Below are positions 26,182 through 38,672 of a DNA stretch of 64,000 nt, piece by piece. The position numbers were made by a program, and so were the translations under genes. Source of the DNA: an uncultured Pelagibacteraceae bacterium (GTDB lineage: Bacteria; Pseudomonadota; Alphaproteobacteria; Pelagibacterales; Pelagibacteraceae); assembly GCA_902573065.1 (NCBI GenBank), contig CACGHX010000003.1, forward strand, positions 1 through 64,000, written 5' to 3'. Below the pieces are notes generated by a model. The model did not search any database, was not told where the DNA came from, and worked only from the letters and a program-made list of their open reading frames with translations. The stretch's first letter is position 1, and each line of letters starts with the position of its first letter.

Positions 26182-27735
26182 ATGCTTAACAGAGGATTAG
26201 ATAAACAAGAACTGCTTAGAATTGTTGACTCAGTTGCTAATGAGAAATCAATAGATAAAGAACTTATACTAAGCTCAATGGAGTCTGCAATCCAAAAGGC
26301 TGCTTATAGTAAATTTGGTTTCGATAATGAAATCGAAGCGACAATAGATAGAGAAAAAGGTAGTATAAAAATTCAAAAAGTACTTCAAATAGTTGAGAAA
26401 GTTGAGGATGCATCAAAAGAAATAACTTTAAAAGATGCAAGTGAACTTGACAAAAAAAATAAGAATTTAAAAGTGGGCGATAAAATTTATGAAGAATTAC
26501 CCCAGGTTGATTTTGGAAGAATAGCTGCTCAAAGTGCAAAACAAGTAATTTCTCAAAGGGTTAAAGAAGCTGAAAAAACAAGGCAGTTTAATGATTTTAT
26601 TGAAAAACAAGGCCAAATTTTAAGCGGGATAATTAAAAGATTAGAATATGGAAATGTAATTGTAGATCTAGGTAGAGCTGAGGGAATTATTAGAAAAGAG
26701 GAATTAATTCAAAGAGAGATATTGAAAAATGGTGATAGGGTTAAAGCTTACTGTTATGAAGTCAAAAGAGACAATAAAGGCCATCAAATTTTTTTATCAC
26801 GTGCACACCCACAGTTTCTTGCAAGATTATTTTTTCAAGAGGTTCCAGAGATTTATGAAGGTGTTATAGAAATAAAAGCGGTTTCACGAGATCCAGGAAG
26901 TAGAGCTAAAATTTGTGTACACTCACAAGACTCTTCCTTAGACCCGGTAGGTGCATGCGTTGGTATGAGAGGAAGCAGAGTCCAAACAGTAGTAAACGAA
27001 CTTCAAGGAGAAAAAATAGATATTATTAAATGGACAGAAGATTTACCCACTCTAGTCGCAGAGTCACTCTCGCCGGCTGAAATTCAAAAAGTTTTAATTG
27101 ATGAACAAAATAAAAGAATTGACGTAATTTTGACCGAGGAAAATTTGAGTAAAGCAATCGGAAGAAGAGGACAAAATGTAAGACTTGCATCAAAACTTAT
27201 TAACTATGAAATTGATATATTAACCGACAAAGAAGACTCAGAGAGGCGACAAGCAGAATTTAAAGACAGAAGTCAAAATTTTATAAAAAATTTAGAGGTA
27301 GACGAAACACTTGGTCAACTTTTAGTTTCCGAGAATTTTCAAACTATTGAGGAAATTGCCCAATCAAAAATTGAAGATATAGGTAAAATAGAAGGTATAG
27401 AAGACTCAACCGCAGGCGAATTAATTACTAGGGCAAAAGAGTACTTAGAAAAAGAAAAAATTGAAATTTCAAACAAACTTAAAGAACTTGGTGTAGAAGA
27501 TTCATTAATAAATTTAAAAGGCATGACACAAGGAATGCTAGTGGTTCTTGGCGAACAAAACATAAAAAAATTAAAAGATTTTGCTGAACTTTCGTCTGAC
27601 GAGCTTATTGGTGGTATGGACGAAATTAAGGGTAAACGTATCAAAATTAACGGATATTTAGAGGACTTTGCTTTGACCAGAGATGAGGCAGATAATTTGA
27701 TTATGTCTGCTAGAAAGATTGTATTCGAGGATTGA
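26182..27735 (+). CDS. nusA: Transcription termination/antitermination factor NusA
   Basis: 517 residues: N-terminal RNAP-binding domain (1-125), S1 domain (about 130-200, GQILSGIIKRLEYGNVIVDLGRAEGII), two KH domains (about 230-345, with DPVGACVGMRGSRVQTVVNEL and LSKAIGRRGQNVRLASKL) and two C-terminal helix-hairpin-helix repeats after residue 360, the acidic region that contacts RNAP alpha in some bacteria. It modulates pausing and termination. rimP, which normally precedes nusA, is not here. The next gene, infB, follows after one base; ylxR is also missing. Confidence 0.97.
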   Translation: MLNRGLDKQELLRIVDSVANEKSIDKELILSSMESAIQKAAYSKFGFDNEIEATIDREKGSIKIQKVLQIVEKVEDASKEITLKDASELDKKNKNLKVGDKIYEELPQVDFGRIAAQSAKQVISQRVKEAEKTRQFNDFIEKQGQILSGIIKRLEYGNVIVDLGRAEGIIRKEELIQREILKNGDRVKAYCYEVKRDNKGHQIFLSRAHPQFLARLFFQEVPEIYEGVIEIKAVSRDPGSRAKICVHSQDSSLDPVGACVGMRGSRVQTVVNELQGEKIDIIKWTEDLPTLVAESLSPAEIQKVLIDEQNKRIDVILTEENLSKAIGRRGQNVRLASKLINYEIDILTDKEDSERRQAEFKDRSQNFIKNLEVDETLGQLLVSENFQTIEEIAQSKIEDIGKIEGIEDSTAGELITRAKEYLEKEKIEISNKLKELGVEDSLINLKGMTQGMLVVLGEQNIKKLKDFAELSSDELIGGMDEIKGKRIKINGYLEDFALTRDEADNLIMSARKIVFED

Positions 27736-27736
27736 T

Positions 27737-29935
27737 ATGGTAGAGAGTAAAAAAAAAAAGACACTTACTATTTCGACGTCGTTCGATAAAAAAAAATTAG
27801 GTGAGTCTAATTTTCGAAGGGGTGAAAAAAAAGTATTTATTCCTGAAAAGAAAAGGTTTCCAAGAAATACAACAAAAAGCGGTAATTTTATAAATCAAAG
27901 TAATAATAAATTAAATCCAAATAAAAAAAATTTTGCAAGAAAGTTTGCTGAGCAACAAGCTACAAAAAGATTTATTCAGCCAGCCCAGAAAAAAAATGAA
28001 AAAACTAAAGAAAAGAATTTTGATAAAGCTTTTCCTTCAAGAAGGGAGCATAAACTAACTATATCTAGGGCAATGGATGTAGAGGAATTTGAAATTAAAC
28101 AACGAAGTTTAGCATCTGTAAAAAGAGCTAGATTAAAAGAGAAAAAAAATCTGAAACCTGGTGAAGATATAAAAAAAGAATTTAAGAAAGTTATAAGAGA
28201 TGTAAAAATACCAAAACAAATTACAATTCAAGAATTGTCTAATAGAATGGCAGAACAATCTTCAAATATTATCAAGTTTCTTTTAAATATGGGGGTAAAA
28301 GCTACGATTAACCATTCTATTGATAAAGATACAGCTGAATATATTGTCAAAGAATTTGGTCATGTTCCTGTTTTGGAACAGGCTATAAATGAAAATTTTG
28401 AAAAAAAAGATAATTTAGATAAATCCAATCTACATCCGAGACCTCCAATAGTAACGATAATGGGACATGTTGATCATGGAAAAACCTCTTTGCTAGATGC
28501 TTTAAGAAGTACAAATGTTGTCTCGGGAGAGCATGGAGGCATCACACAGCATATAGGCGCTTACCAAGTTTATAATGAAGAAAAAAAATTAATTACTTTT
28601 ATAGATACACCTGGCCACGCAGCATTTACAGAAATGAGGGCAAGAGGTTCAAAAGTAACAGATATTGTTATTTTAGTAATTGCGTCAGATGATGGAGTTA
28701 AACCTCAAACAGTCGAGGCAATTCAACACGCTAAAGCTGCTAATGTTCCAATAATAGTTGCTATAAATAAATCTGATTTACCTAATTCTCAAATTGGAAA
28801 AATAAAAGATGAACTAATGAGGTATGAATTAGTAGCAGAAAGTTTGGGTGGAGAAACATTATTTGTTGAAGTTTCAGCAAAAAATAAAACAAATTTAGAC
28901 AAGCTTAAAGAGACCATAATTTTACAATCAGAAATATTGGATTTAAAAGCTCCTAGGGACGGAAACGCAAAAGCAGTAGTTTTAGAGGCAAAAATTGACA
29001 AAGGAAAAGGGCCAGTATCAACTATATTAATTACTGGAGGAAAATTAAAAAAAGGTAATTATTTTGTTTGTGGTAATACGTGGGGAAAAATCCGAGCAAT
29101 GATTGATTTTAATGGAAAAATAATTGATGAAGCTAATCCATCATGTCCAGTTGAGATTTTGGGAATGAATGAATCAGCAAATGCAGGTGATGAATTTTTT
29201 GTTGTTGACAACGAAGAAGAGGCAAAAAAAATAAATTCTTTTAGAAAAACAGGATCTAAAGATAAAAATATATTATCATCGCAAGATAAAACGAATATTT
29301 TTGAAAATCAAAGTACTAAAAAAGAGCTTAATATAGTTTTAAAATCAGATGTTCAAGGATCAAGCGAGGCGTTGAAAAATGCTATTAATAAAATTGAACA
29401 TTCAGAGGTAAAACCAAAAATAATTTTATCAGATATCGGTATGATTAATGAGACAGATGTATCTTTAGCTAAAGCCTCAAACGCGATAGTAATTGGGTTT
29501 AATATAAAGCCTAATCGAGAAGCAAAACGTTCTGCAGATCAACAAAAAGTACGAATTGAATTTTTTAACATCATTTATAAGGCAATCGAGTTTGTTGAAA
29601 AATCGTTATCAGGTTTATTAGAACCTGAGAAGAAAGAAATTATACAAGGTACTGCAGAAGTATTACAAATTTTTAAACTTTCTAAATCTGGGAAAGTAGC
29701 TGGATCAAAGGTTATAGAGGGTGAAATTACAAGTACATCGAAAGCAAGAATAATTCGTGATGGAGCTGTAATTCACGATGGTAATATTTCAAGTATATTT
29801 AGAGAAAAAAATGCTGTTAAAGAAGTTAAAAATGGATTTGAGTGTGGAATATCATTTAAAAATTACGGGGATTTTAAAGTTAACGATAAGATTGAAGCTT
29901 ATAAAATTAATATCATACAAAGAGAGTTAAAATAA
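27737..29935 (+). CDS. infB: Translation initiation factor IF-2
   Basis: I start at ATG 27737 ([13 protein letters not shown]), six codons after the track's TTG, since that frame position follows nusA directly; 732 residues result. A short, very Lys-rich N-terminus precedes the IF2-N domain ([26 protein letters not shown], about 165-190). The G domain has [26 protein letters not shown] and NKSDLP; domains II-IV follow, ending [15 protein letters not shown]-2 brings fMet-tRNA to the 30S subunit. The stop overlaps the rbfA start (TAATG). Confidence 0.97.
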   Translation: MVESKKKKTLTISTSFDKKKLGESNFRRGEKKVFIPEKKRFPRNTTKSGNFINQSNNKLNPNKKNFARKFAEQQATKRFIQPAQKKNEKTKEKNFDKAFPSRREHKLTISRAMDVEEFEIKQRSLASVKRARLKEKKNLKPGEDIKKEFKKVIRDVKIPKQITIQELSNRMAEQSSNIIKFLLNMGVKATINHSIDKDTAEYIVKEFGHVPVLEQAINENFEKKDNLDKSNLHPRPPIVTIMGHVDHGKTSLLDALRSTNVVSGEHGGITQHIGAYQVYNEEKKLITFIDTPGHAAFTEMRARGSKVTDIVILVIASDDGVKPQTVEAIQHAKAANVPIIVAINKSDLPNSQIGKIKDELMRYELVAESLGGETLFVEVSAKNKTNLDKLKETIILQSEILDLKAPRDGNAKAVVLEAKIDKGKGPVSTILITGGKLKKGNYFVCGNTWGKIRAMIDFNGKIIDEANPSCPVEILGMNESANAGDEFFVVDNEEEAKKINSFRKTGSKDKNILSSQDKTNIFENQSTKKELNIVLKSDVQGSSEALKNAINKIEHSEVKPKIILSDIGMINETDVSLAKASNAIVIGFNIKPNREAKRSADQQKVRIEFFNIIYKAIEFVEKSLSGLLEPEKKEIIQGTAEVLQIFKLSKSGKVAGSKVIEGEITSTSKARIIRDGAVIHDGNISSIFREKNAVKEVKNGFECGISFKNYGDFKVNDKIEAYKINIIQRELK

Positions 29936-30306
29936 TGATTAGAAAATTAAATAGCACAAACTTTAACCATAGACATTTAAGGGTTGGGGAACTGGTAAAA
30001 CAAAATTTAGGCCAAATTTTTTTAAGAAATGAGGCAAAAATACCCTCTTTAAATACAAAACTAGTAACAGTTACCGAGGTAAGGATGAGTTCAGATTTAA
30101 AGTCAGCTAGAGCTTATGTGATACCTTTAGGAGGAAAAGAGACAAAAAGAACTGTAAATACCTTGACTGAATTTTCCCATCTTGTTAGAAAAGCATTGTC
30201 AAAAAAATTGGACATAAAATTTCTTCCAAAATTATACTTTGTCGGAGATGAGTCATTTGATTATGCTGAACGGATTGAAAAGTTGATAAAAAAAAATAGT
30301 GAGTAA
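29935..30306 (+). CDS. rbfA: Ribosome-binding factor A
   Basis: 123 residues with the KH-like fold of RbfA: RHLRVGELVKQNLGQIF at the N-terminus, VTVTEVRMSSDLKSARAYVIPLGG in the middle and LSKKLDIKFLPKLYFVGDESFDYAERIEKLI at the end. It assists late 30S maturation, around 16S helix 1. In the usual order truB would follow; here rpsO begins immediately after the stop codon. Confidence 0.95.
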   Translation: MIRKLNSTNFNHRHLRVGELVKQNLGQIFLRNEAKIPSLNTKLVTVTEVRMSSDLKSARAYVIPLGGKETKRTVNTLTEFSHLVRKALSKKLDIKFLPKLYFVGDESFDYAERIEKLIKKNSE

Positions 30307-30564
30307 ATGAAATCAAAAAAAGAAATAATCAAATCACTAGCCTCAAACAGTAAAGATGTAGGATCTACTGCAGTTCAAATAGGTCTACTAAGTGAAAAGA
30401 TAAATAGGCTATCAGAACATTTTAAAAATTTTAAAAAAGATAAACATTCTGCAAGGGGACTTACAAAGTCAGTAAATCAAAGAAAAAGACTTTTAAGCTA
30501 TTTGAATAAGAATGATCCAAAAAAATATAACGATGTTTTAAAAAAATTAAATTTAAGAAAATAG
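30307..30564 (+). CDS. rpsO: 30S ribosomal protein S15
   Basis: 85 residues, slightly shorter than the usual 89. It has the S15 core: DVGSTAVQIGLLSEKINRLSEHFKNFKKDKHSARGL and VNQRKRLLSYLNKNDPKKYNDVLKKLNLRK. S15 binds 16S helices 20-22 and nucleates the platform. No spacer separates it from rbfA upstream or pnp downstream (TAG then ATG), so the usual intergenic translational operator for S15 autoregulation is absent or lies within rbfA. Confidence 0.97.
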   Translation: MKSKKEIIKSLASNSKDVGSTAVQIGLLSEKINRLSEHFKNFKKDKHSARGLTKSVNQRKRLLSYLNKNDPKKYNDVLKKLNLRK

Positions 30565-32634
30565 ATGTTTAAAGTAAACAAAGAAGAAATAGATTTTGGT
30601 GGAAAAAAAATAATTTTAGAAACCGGAAAAATTGCTCGACAAGCAGATGGTGCAATTATTGCTACAATGGGGGAAACGGTGGTTATAGCTACTGTTGTCG
30701 GAGCAAAAAAAGCTAATCCTGAGACTGACTATTTTCCATTATCTGTAAATTATCAGGAAAAATATTATGCAGCAGGTAAAATACCGGGAGGATATTTTAA
30801 AAGGGAAGCAAGGCCAACAGAGTCTGAAACTTTGATTTCAAGATTAATTGATAGACCAATAAGACCTTTATTCCCAGAAAGTTTTAGAAATGAAGTTCAA
30901 CTTTTACCAACTGTTCTATCTTATGATAATGAAAATGAAGCTGATATTTTATCAATAATTGCCTCATCAGCAGCTCTATCAATATCTGGATTACCATTTA
31001 AAGGTCCAGTGGGAGCATCAAGAGTAGGATTTATTGAGGGTAAATATGTTCTTAATCCAACAAAGAAAGAATTAGAAAATTCAAAATTAGATTTAGTTGT
31101 TGCAGGAACTAAAGATGCGGTTTTAATGGTAGAGTCAGAAGCATCAGGACTAACTGAAAAAGAAATGTTGGATGCAGTCAAATTTGGTCATGAGGGATTT
31201 ATTTCTGTAATTAAAGGTATAGAAAAATTATCTAAAAAGTGTTCAAAAGAAAAGTGGAAAATTGAAGAAAAAGATTTTAGTAAAGTATCAAAAAAAATTG
31301 AAAAAGAACTTACCAAGGATTTAGAAAAAGCTTTTTCAGAAAAAGACAAAAAAACTAGATCAGATTTAATTAGTCAAGCTGGAGAGAAATGCAAAAGTTT
31401 GTTTGAAGGAGATGAAGATCTTTTAGAACATGAAATAATGTTACAACTGAAAAAACTTGAAAAAAATATTGTTAGAACAAGAATTTTAAAAAATAAAAAA
31501 AGAATTGACGGTAGAGGTTTGTCTGATGTAAGACCTATTAAATGTGAAGTTGGAGTTCTACCAAGGACACATGGATCAGCATTATTTACAAGAGGCGAAA
31601 CTCAAGCTTTAGTGACTACAACTTTAGGTACCACAGATGATGAACAAAGAATTGAAAGTTTAGAAGGTTTAAAAAGACAAAGATTTATGCTCCATTACAA
31701 TTTTCCTCCTTTCTCAGTTGGTGAAACTGGAAGAATTGGAACAGGAAGAAGGGAAGTTGGACATGGAAAATTAGCATGGAGAGCTTTAAATTCCTCTCTT
31801 CCTAAAAAAGAAAACTTTCCATACACACTTCGAATTGTTTCAGAAATTACCGAGTCTAATGGATCCTCCTCAATGGCTACAGTTTGTGGATCTTCACTTG
31901 CATTAATGGATGCAGCAGTTCCAATAGCAGAGCCAGTAGCTGGAATAGCAATGGGATTAATAAAAGAAAAAGATGATTTTTCAATTCTATCTGACATTTT
32001 AGGCGATGAAGATCATCTTGGTGATATGGATTTTAAAGTTGCAGGTACAAAGGATGGTATTACATCACTACAAATGGATATAAAGATTACAGGTATTACA
32101 TTTGAAATTATGGAAAAAGCACTTGATCAAGCAAAAGACGGAAGAGTTCATATTTTAAATGAAATGAACAAAACTATTAAGTCTTCAAGAAAAGAAGTTG
32201 GAAAACACACACCAAAAATGGAGACTATTAAAGTTGATAAAAAAGATATTGCAACTGTTATTGGTAAAGGTGGAGCGACTATTAGAGAAATCGTAGAAAA
32301 ATCTGGAGCAAAAGTAGACGTTAAAGACACAGGCGAAGTTACAGTAGCAGCTGCCAATGAAGAAATCCGAAAGATTGCAGTACAAATGATTAACGACCTT
32401 GTTGCAAAACCTGAGATGGGAAAAACATATAAAGGTAAAGTAGTAAAAATCATGGAATTTGGTGCCTTCGTAAACTTTTTAGGTAAACAAGATGGTCTTG
32501 TTCATATTTCTCAATTAGCAGCTAAAAGAGTTCAAAAAGTAACTGACGTTGTAAAAGAAGGTGATGAAGTTTCCGTAAAAGTAATTGGATTTGACAGAGG
32601 TAAAGTTAAACTTTCTATAAAAGAAGCTTCTTAA
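30565..32634 (+). CDS. pnp: Polynucleotide phosphorylase
   Basis: 689 residues. Two RNase PH domains (about 10-140 and 310-530; motifs [31 protein letters not shown] and [23 protein letters not shown]), an all-helical insert between them, then KH ([23 protein letters not shown], about 560-582) and S1 ([28 protein letters not shown], about 620-647). It degrades RNA 3' to 5' by phosphorolysis. The protein ends shortly after S1 without the acidic RNase E-binding tail region seen in longer homologues. Overlaps the convergent gene by 4 nt. Confidence 0.97.
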   Translation: MFKVNKEEIDFGGKKIILETGKIARQADGAIIATMGETVVIATVVGAKKANPETDYFPLSVNYQEKYYAAGKIPGGYFKREARPTESETLISRLIDRPIRPLFPESFRNEVQLLPTVLSYDNENEADILSIIASSAALSISGLPFKGPVGASRVGFIEGKYVLNPTKKELENSKLDLVVAGTKDAVLMVESEASGLTEKEMLDAVKFGHEGFISVIKGIEKLSKKCSKEKWKIEEKDFSKVSKKIEKELTKDLEKAFSEKDKKTRSDLISQAGEKCKSLFEGDEDLLEHEIMLQLKKLEKNIVRTRILKNKKRIDGRGLSDVRPIKCEVGVLPRTHGSALFTRGETQALVTTTLGTTDDEQRIESLEGLKRQRFMLHYNFPPFSVGETGRIGTGRREVGHGKLAWRALNSSLPKKENFPYTLRIVSEITESNGSSSMATVCGSSLALMDAAVPIAEPVAGIAMGLIKEKDDFSILSDILGDEDHLGDMDFKVAGTKDGITSLQMDIKITGITFEIMEKALDQAKDGRVHILNEMNKTIKSSRKEVGKHTPKMETIKVDKKDIATVIGKGGATIREIVEKSGAKVDVKDTGEVTVAAANEEIRKIAVQMINDLVAKPEMGKTYKGKVVKIMEFGAFVNFLGKQDGLVHISQLAAKRVQKVTDVVKEGDEVSVKVIGFDRGKVKLSIKEAS

Positions 32635-33149
32635 ATTTTATATTCAAAATTTTGAGTTTTTTCATTAACACTTAATTCTCGAGCTCCATTTCTTAAGTGA
32701 AAATTACGTGCCATTTCTGTTAGAGGAGATAAAGTAACTAATCTATTTAAATGATTTGATTTTTTTATTTTTTTAAACACTTCTTTAACAATTAATTTTC
32801 CTCCACCTTTTTTCTTTGACCAAACAGTATAAGCTATTGCTATTTTTCCAATATTATCATTTCGCCAAGATACGCTCTGTAAATGAGCATCCTTAGTCAT
32901 CAAGTCAAATTCTTCAATTGTTTTTGGAATTTCATTTGTATAACCAAAACACATTATTGCACATATTTCTTTTTTATACTTAACGCCAAATATTTTCCTA
33001 CCATGACTAGTTCTAAATTTTATATCTAATTCAGGTCTGATTGGATCTTCTTTAGTGTTACAGGTCTCAAGTTCAACAAGCTCGGCTCCTTTAATCCAAT
33101 CAAAAAAATTTTCAAATTTTTCCCTAATTTTTTTATTTAATTTAGACAT
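32631..33149 (-). CDS. Conserved hypothetical protein with GNAT-like C-terminal half
   Basis: 172 residues, no signal peptide. I do not recognise a named family. The second half ([56 protein letters not shown]) has the look of an N-acetyltransferase fold: a beta strand, a Gly-rich pyrophosphate loop (KKKGGGKLI) and the terminal F-x-x-x-GA pattern. The first half includes a possible lid region and [19 protein letters not shown]. It lies between pnp and fabI and may be co-transcribed with the fab genes, 15 nt after fabI. Function unknown; small-molecule acetylation is a guess. Confidence 0.55.
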   Translation of the reverse strand: MSKLNKKIREKFENFFDWIKGAELVELETCNTKEDPIRPELDIKFRTSHGRKIFGVKYKKEICAIMCFGYTNEIPKTIEEFDLMTKDAHLQSVSWRNDNIGKIAIAYTVWSKKKGGGKLIVKEVFKKIKKSNHLNRLVTLSPLTEMARNFHLRNGARELSVNEKTQNFEYKI

Positions 33150-33164
33150 TTTTGATTAAAATTA

Positions 33165-33950
33165 TTATGTAATATTTTTAGGATCAGGCATTCCTGCTTT
33201 ATTGTAACCAGCATCAACATAATGTATTTCACCAGTAACACCAGCGGCAAGATCACTTAGTAAGTAAAGTGCGGATTTTCCTACATCATCAATATCAACA
33301 TTTCTTTTTAAAAATGAGTGATCTGAACTCCATTTATATAAAAACTTTGCATCACCAATAGCTGATGCCGCTAAAGTTTTTATTGGTCCAGCACTTATTG
33401 CATTTACTCTAATTCCTTTTACACCTAAGTCTCTTGAAATATATTTTACACTTGACTCAAGAGCAGCTTTACAAACACCCATTACATTGTAGTTAGGTAT
33501 TACTTTAGTGGACTCGTATGTCAAAGTTAACATACTCGATCCATTTTTCATTATTTTTGATGCCTCTTTAGCTATCTCAGTGAATGAAAAACATGATACC
33601 AACATGCTTTTTGTAAAATTTTCTCTTGAGGTATCAATATACTGACCTGATAATTCTGCTCTATCCGAAAATGCAATTGCATGAACTACGAAATCAATTT
33701 GTGCCCACTTTTTTTTTATTTCCTCAAATGTTTTTTTAATATCATCTTTATTTTCTACATTACAATCTAAAAGGAATTTTGAATTAACAGACTCAGCTAG
33801 AGGCGTAACTCTTTTTTTTAGTGCGTCTCCAAGATATGTAAAAGCAAGCTCGGCTCCATTTTCTGAGAGTTTTTTTGCTATGCCCCAAGCTATAGATCGC
33901 TCATTAGCAACACCCATTATTAAACCTTTTTTACCTTTAACTAGATCCAT
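33165..33950 (-). CDS. fabI: Enoyl-ACP reductase (NADH) FabI
   Basis: 261-residue short-chain dehydrogenase. N-terminal nucleotide site KGLIMGVANERSIAWGIAKKL (about 9-29), the VHAIAFSDR block, and the catalytic Tyr-x6-Lys pair in NYNVMGVCKAALES. It performs the last reduction in each round of fatty-acid elongation. The stretch PIKTLAASAIGDAKF matches the substrate-binding loop of FabI. Third gene of the fabA-fabB-fabI operon, overlapping fabB by one base. Being FabI rather than FabV/FabK, it belongs to the triclosan-binding class. Confidence 0.96.
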   Translation of the reverse strand: MDLVKGKKGLIMGVANERSIAWGIAKKLSENGAELAFTYLGDALKKRVTPLAESVNSKFLLDCNVENKDDIKKTFEEIKKKWAQIDFVVHAIAFSDRAELSGQYIDTSRENFTKSMLVSCFSFTEIAKEASKIMKNGSSMLTLTYESTKVIPNYNVMGVCKAALESSVKYISRDLGVKGIRVNAISAGPIKTLAASAIGDAKFLYKWSSDHSFLKRNVDIDDVGKSALYLLSDLAAGVTGEIHYVDAGYNKAGMPDPKNIT

Positions 33951-35164
33951 TATTCAATCTTTTCAAAAATCAAAGTTGCGTTAGTTCCACCAAAACCAAA
34001 GCTATTAGACATTACGGAATTCAATTTCACATCTTTTTCAACCTTTGTAACAATTGGAAAACTCTTAGCTTCATCATCCATTTCATTTACATTTGCTGAG
34101 GCAGCAATAAAATTATTTTTCATCATTATTAATGAATAAATTGCTTCATGAACTGAAGCTGCACCCAGTGGGTGTCCAGAAAGAGATTTGGTTGAACTTA
34201 TTTTTGGAACATTATCTTTAAAAGCACCTTTTATCGCTTTTAACTCTGTTATATCTCCCACAGGAGTCGAAGTTCCATGAGCATTTATATAATCAACTTT
34301 ATTACGAGTTGTCTTTAGTGCTAAATTCATACAACGAGTCGCTCCCTCACCAGATGGCGCAACCATATCATAACCATCTGAAGTAGCTCCATAACCAGTG
34401 AGTTCAGCATAAATTTTTGCTCCTCTCGATTTTGCGTGTTCTAATTCTTCCAAAACTAAAACTCCTGCCCCCCCAGCTATTACAAATCCATCTCTAGTTT
34501 TATCGTAAGGTCTAGATGCTTTTTGAGGATTGTCGTTATATTTAGAAGATAACGCAGTCATAGCATCGAACATTGCTGTCATTGCAAAATGTATTTCATC
34601 ACTACCACCAGCAAATATAACTTTTTGTTTTCCAAATTGGATGAGTTCCATTGCATTTCCAATGCAATGCCCACTAGTCGCACAAGCAGAACTAATTGTA
34701 TAGTTAACACCTTTTATTTTAAAAGGAACAGCCAAGGTTGCCGAAGCAGTGCTTGCCATCGTCCTTGGAACAATAAATGGCCCCATTTTTTTTGGATTTT
34801 TTTCTCTTGTTTTGTCCGCAGCTAAAATTACATTTTCTATAGAGGGACCCCCTGATCCCATGACCATACCAGAATTTACATGACTTATATCTTTGTCCTC
34901 CAAACCAGAGTCACTAATAGCCTCTTTCATCGCTACATAATTATATGCTGATCCATTTCCCATAAATCTTAAAGCTTTTCTATCAACATAATCAGCAAGT
35001 TTAATATTTGGTTTTCCATGGACGTGGCTTTTTAAATTGTGTTCTTTATACTCTTCTGCAAAAGAAATTCCTGATTTGTTTTTTATAAGAGATTCGTAAA
35101 CTTCTTTTTGATTGTTACCTAAACAAGAAACAATTCCAATACCCGTTACAACGACTCTCTTCAT
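33950..35164 (-). CDS. fabB: 3-oxoacyl-ACP synthase I (FabB)
   Basis: 404 residues with the condensing-enzyme triad Cys (SSACATSGHCIGNA, about 164), His (INAHGTSTPVGD, about 298) and His (STKSLSGHPLGAASVHE, about 334), plus the Lys of TKSLSGH and the GFGGTNA end. Pairing with fabA upstream (ATGA overlap) identifies it as FabB, which elongates cis-3-decenoyl-ACP in unsaturated fatty-acid synthesis, rather than FabF. Confidence 0.95.
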   Translation of the reverse strand: MKRVVVTGIGIVSCLGNNQKEVYESLIKNKSGISFAEEYKEHNLKSHVHGKPNIKLADYVDRKALRFMGNGSAYNYVAMKEAISDSGLEDKDISHVNSGMVMGSGGPSIENVILAADKTREKNPKKMGPFIVPRTMASTASATLAVPFKIKGVNYTISSACATSGHCIGNAMELIQFGKQKVIFAGGSDEIHFAMTAMFDAMTALSSKYNDNPQKASRPYDKTRDGFVIAGGAGVLVLEELEHAKSRGAKIYAELTGYGATSDGYDMVAPSGEGATRCMNLALKTTRNKVDYINAHGTSTPVGDITELKAIKGAFKDNVPKISSTKSLSGHPLGAASVHEAIYSLIMMKNNFIAASANVNEMDDEAKSFPIVTKVEKDVKLNSVMSNSFGFGGTNATLIFEKIE

Positions 35165-35667
35165 TGCTTATAAACTCCAACTTTTAAATTTTCCGCAGTA
35201 TATATCTGCTTATCATCAGCTTTTAAAATACCATCTGCAAAACCAACAGTTCCACCTTCTGTTTTTAAAACTTTTTTCATATTAACTTCATAAGTTGCCA
35301 TTTTAACTTTTTTTATAACTTCTCCTGTAAATCTAACAGAATTTACGCCTAAAGCACGTCCTTTACCTGGTTCACCCATCCATCCTAAGTAAAACCCAAC
35401 TAATTGCCACATTGCATCTAATCCAAGACACCCAGGCATCACAGGATCACTTTTGAAATGACAATCAAAGAACCACATATTATCCTTAATATCTAATTCA
35501 GCTTTTATTATACCCTTTTTAAATTTTCCCTCACCCGATTGAATTTGAGTAATTCTGTCAAACATCAACATTGGAGGCGATGGTAAACGCGCATTCCCTT
35601 CGCCGAAAAGGACGCCATTCGCGCAGTCAATTAATTCGTTGTAGTTGTAATTGTTTTTTTGTTTCAT
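35161..35667 (-). CDS. fabA: 3-hydroxydecanoyl-ACP dehydratase/isomerase FabA
   Basis: The track start is a TTG; ATG at 35665-35667 (MKQKNNYNYNEL) is preferred and gives 168 residues, near the standard 171. The active-site His lies in WFFDCHFKSDPVMPGCLGLDAMWQLVGFYL (about 66-95), with the catalytic Asp in the same segment. The isomerase activity makes cis-3-decenoyl-ACP, the branch point to unsaturated lipids. Divergent from irr across 71 bp; the irr-fabA-fabB-fabI arrangement is shared with other Alphaproteobacteria. Confidence 0.95.
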   Translation of the reverse strand: MKQKNNYNYNELIDCANGVLFGEGNARLPSPPMLMFDRITQIQSGEGKFKKGIIKAELDIKDNMWFFDCHFKSDPVMPGCLGLDAMWQLVGFYLGWMGEPGKGRALGVNSVRFTGEVIKKVKMATYEVNMKKVLKTEGGTVGFADGILKADDKQIYTAENLKVGVYKQ

Positions 35668-35738
35668 TTTGAAAGCTAACAATTGCTTGAGTTTTTATCA
35701 ATATCATATATAAAATTGAAAAATTATACAGTAAGTTA

Positions 35739-36161
35739 ATGCATAAAATGAACAGCAAAAACAAGACTTTTATAGACAAACTCAGATCTTCAGGTCTCAG
35801 ACCTACAAATCAAAGAGTGGAAATAAGCAAATTTCTTTTCAATAGAAAAAAAACATTTCATTTCACAGTTGAAGAATTAAAAAATTCTATGAATTTAAAA
35901 AGGTCAAAAAAAATTTCTACTGCTACTTTTTATAACACAGTGCATGCACTAAAAAGCGCAGGGTATCTAAAGGAATTCTCTTTGGAAAATAATACCTCGT
36001 ATTATGATACTAATATTAAATCTCATCATCACTTTTTTGACAATGGGAAAGTGATTGATATTAAGAGCGACAAAATTACCTTTCATAAACTTCCAGATGC
36101 GCCAAAAGGCAAGAAAATCAAAAACGTTGAAGTTGTAATAAGATTAGAAAATAATAATTAA
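35739..36161 (+). CDS. irr: Iron response regulator Irr (Fur family)
   Basis: 140 residues. Winged helix LRPTNQRVEISKFL and ISTATFYNTVHALKSAGYLKEF (about 21-85), then the His-rich metal/haem site KSHHHFF (about 101-107). FYNT rather than VYRT in the recognition helix and the HHH motif are typical of Irr. Irr is stable under low haem/iron and represses genes of haem- and iron-containing proteins. It stands next to fabA, as in Rhizobiales, and 77 bp upstream of katG, whose promoter contains an ICE box (see that entry). The haem regulatory motif of Bradyrhizobium Irr (GCPWHD) is absent. Confidence 0.88.
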   Translation: MHKMNSKNKTFIDKLRSSGLRPTNQRVEISKFLFNRKKTFHFTVEELKNSMNLKRSKKISTATFYNTVHALKSAGYLKEFSLENNTSYYDTNIKSHHHFFDNGKVIDIKSDKITFHKLPDAPKGKKIKNVEVVIRLENNN

Positions 36162-36184
36162 TCCAAAAAAAAGATCTTGTTGTA

Positions 36185-36212
36185 TTGACACATACTTTAG
36201 AATAATTATAAA
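36185..36212 (+). promoter_or_regulatory. Sigma70-type promoter of katG
   Basis: TTGACA (36185-36190), 16 nt, TATAAA (36207-36212): a consensus -35 and a -10 with one mismatch, the best vegetative promoter I see in the window. The expected start is near 36219, giving a leader of about 20 nt without a clear Shine-Dalgarno sequence. Confidence 0.75.
36196..36212 (+). promoter_or_regulatory. Irr box (ICE motif) in the katG promoter
   Basis: TTTAGAATAATTATAAA differs from the Irr/ICE consensus TTTAGAAnnnTTCTAAA at a single position (A for C in the second arm). It fills the spacer and covers the whole -10, where a bound regulator would block RNA polymerase. The irr gene ends 34 bp upstream of the box. 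A partly symmetric AACTAGTT sequence follows at 36211-36218. Confidence 0.72.
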
Positions 36213-36226
36213 CTAGTTATAATTAA

Positions 36227-38416
<2,190 letters not shown>

Positions 38417-38417
38417 A

Positions 38418-38672
38418 ATGACAGAATTAACATCAGGTATATTTAATGCTTCAAAAAAAGTCTACACTTCAAATAAAGGGTCTATATTAAGAACGATTGT
38501 TTACACAATTGGTCATTTCGCAATTGCAATCACTGTTTTAATGTTGGTTGCAGATGTATCTTTCTACATAGCATTAACAGATGCAATTGTTGAGCCACTT
38601 GCAAATTCTGTATGGTATTTTATTTTGGATAAGTTTTGGACTGCAAAAGTAATGAAAAAATCTAAAAACTAA
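38418..38672 (+). CDS. DUF2061-type small membrane protein
   Basis: 84 residues, starting one base after the katG stop. Two hydrophobic spans (about 25-45, VYTIGHFAIAITVLMLVADV, and 48-70) and the terminal pattern SVWYFILDKFW resemble the DUF2061 family of predicted membrane proteins. No function is established. Position directly behind katG under the same promoter suggests a link to peroxide or haem metabolism, but this is only context. Overlaps the convergent SH3 gene by 4 nt. Confidence 0.75.
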   Translation: MTELTSGIFNASKKVYTSNKGSILRTIVYTIGHFAIAITVLMLVADVSFYIALTDAIVEPLANSVWYFILDKFWTAKVMKKSKN

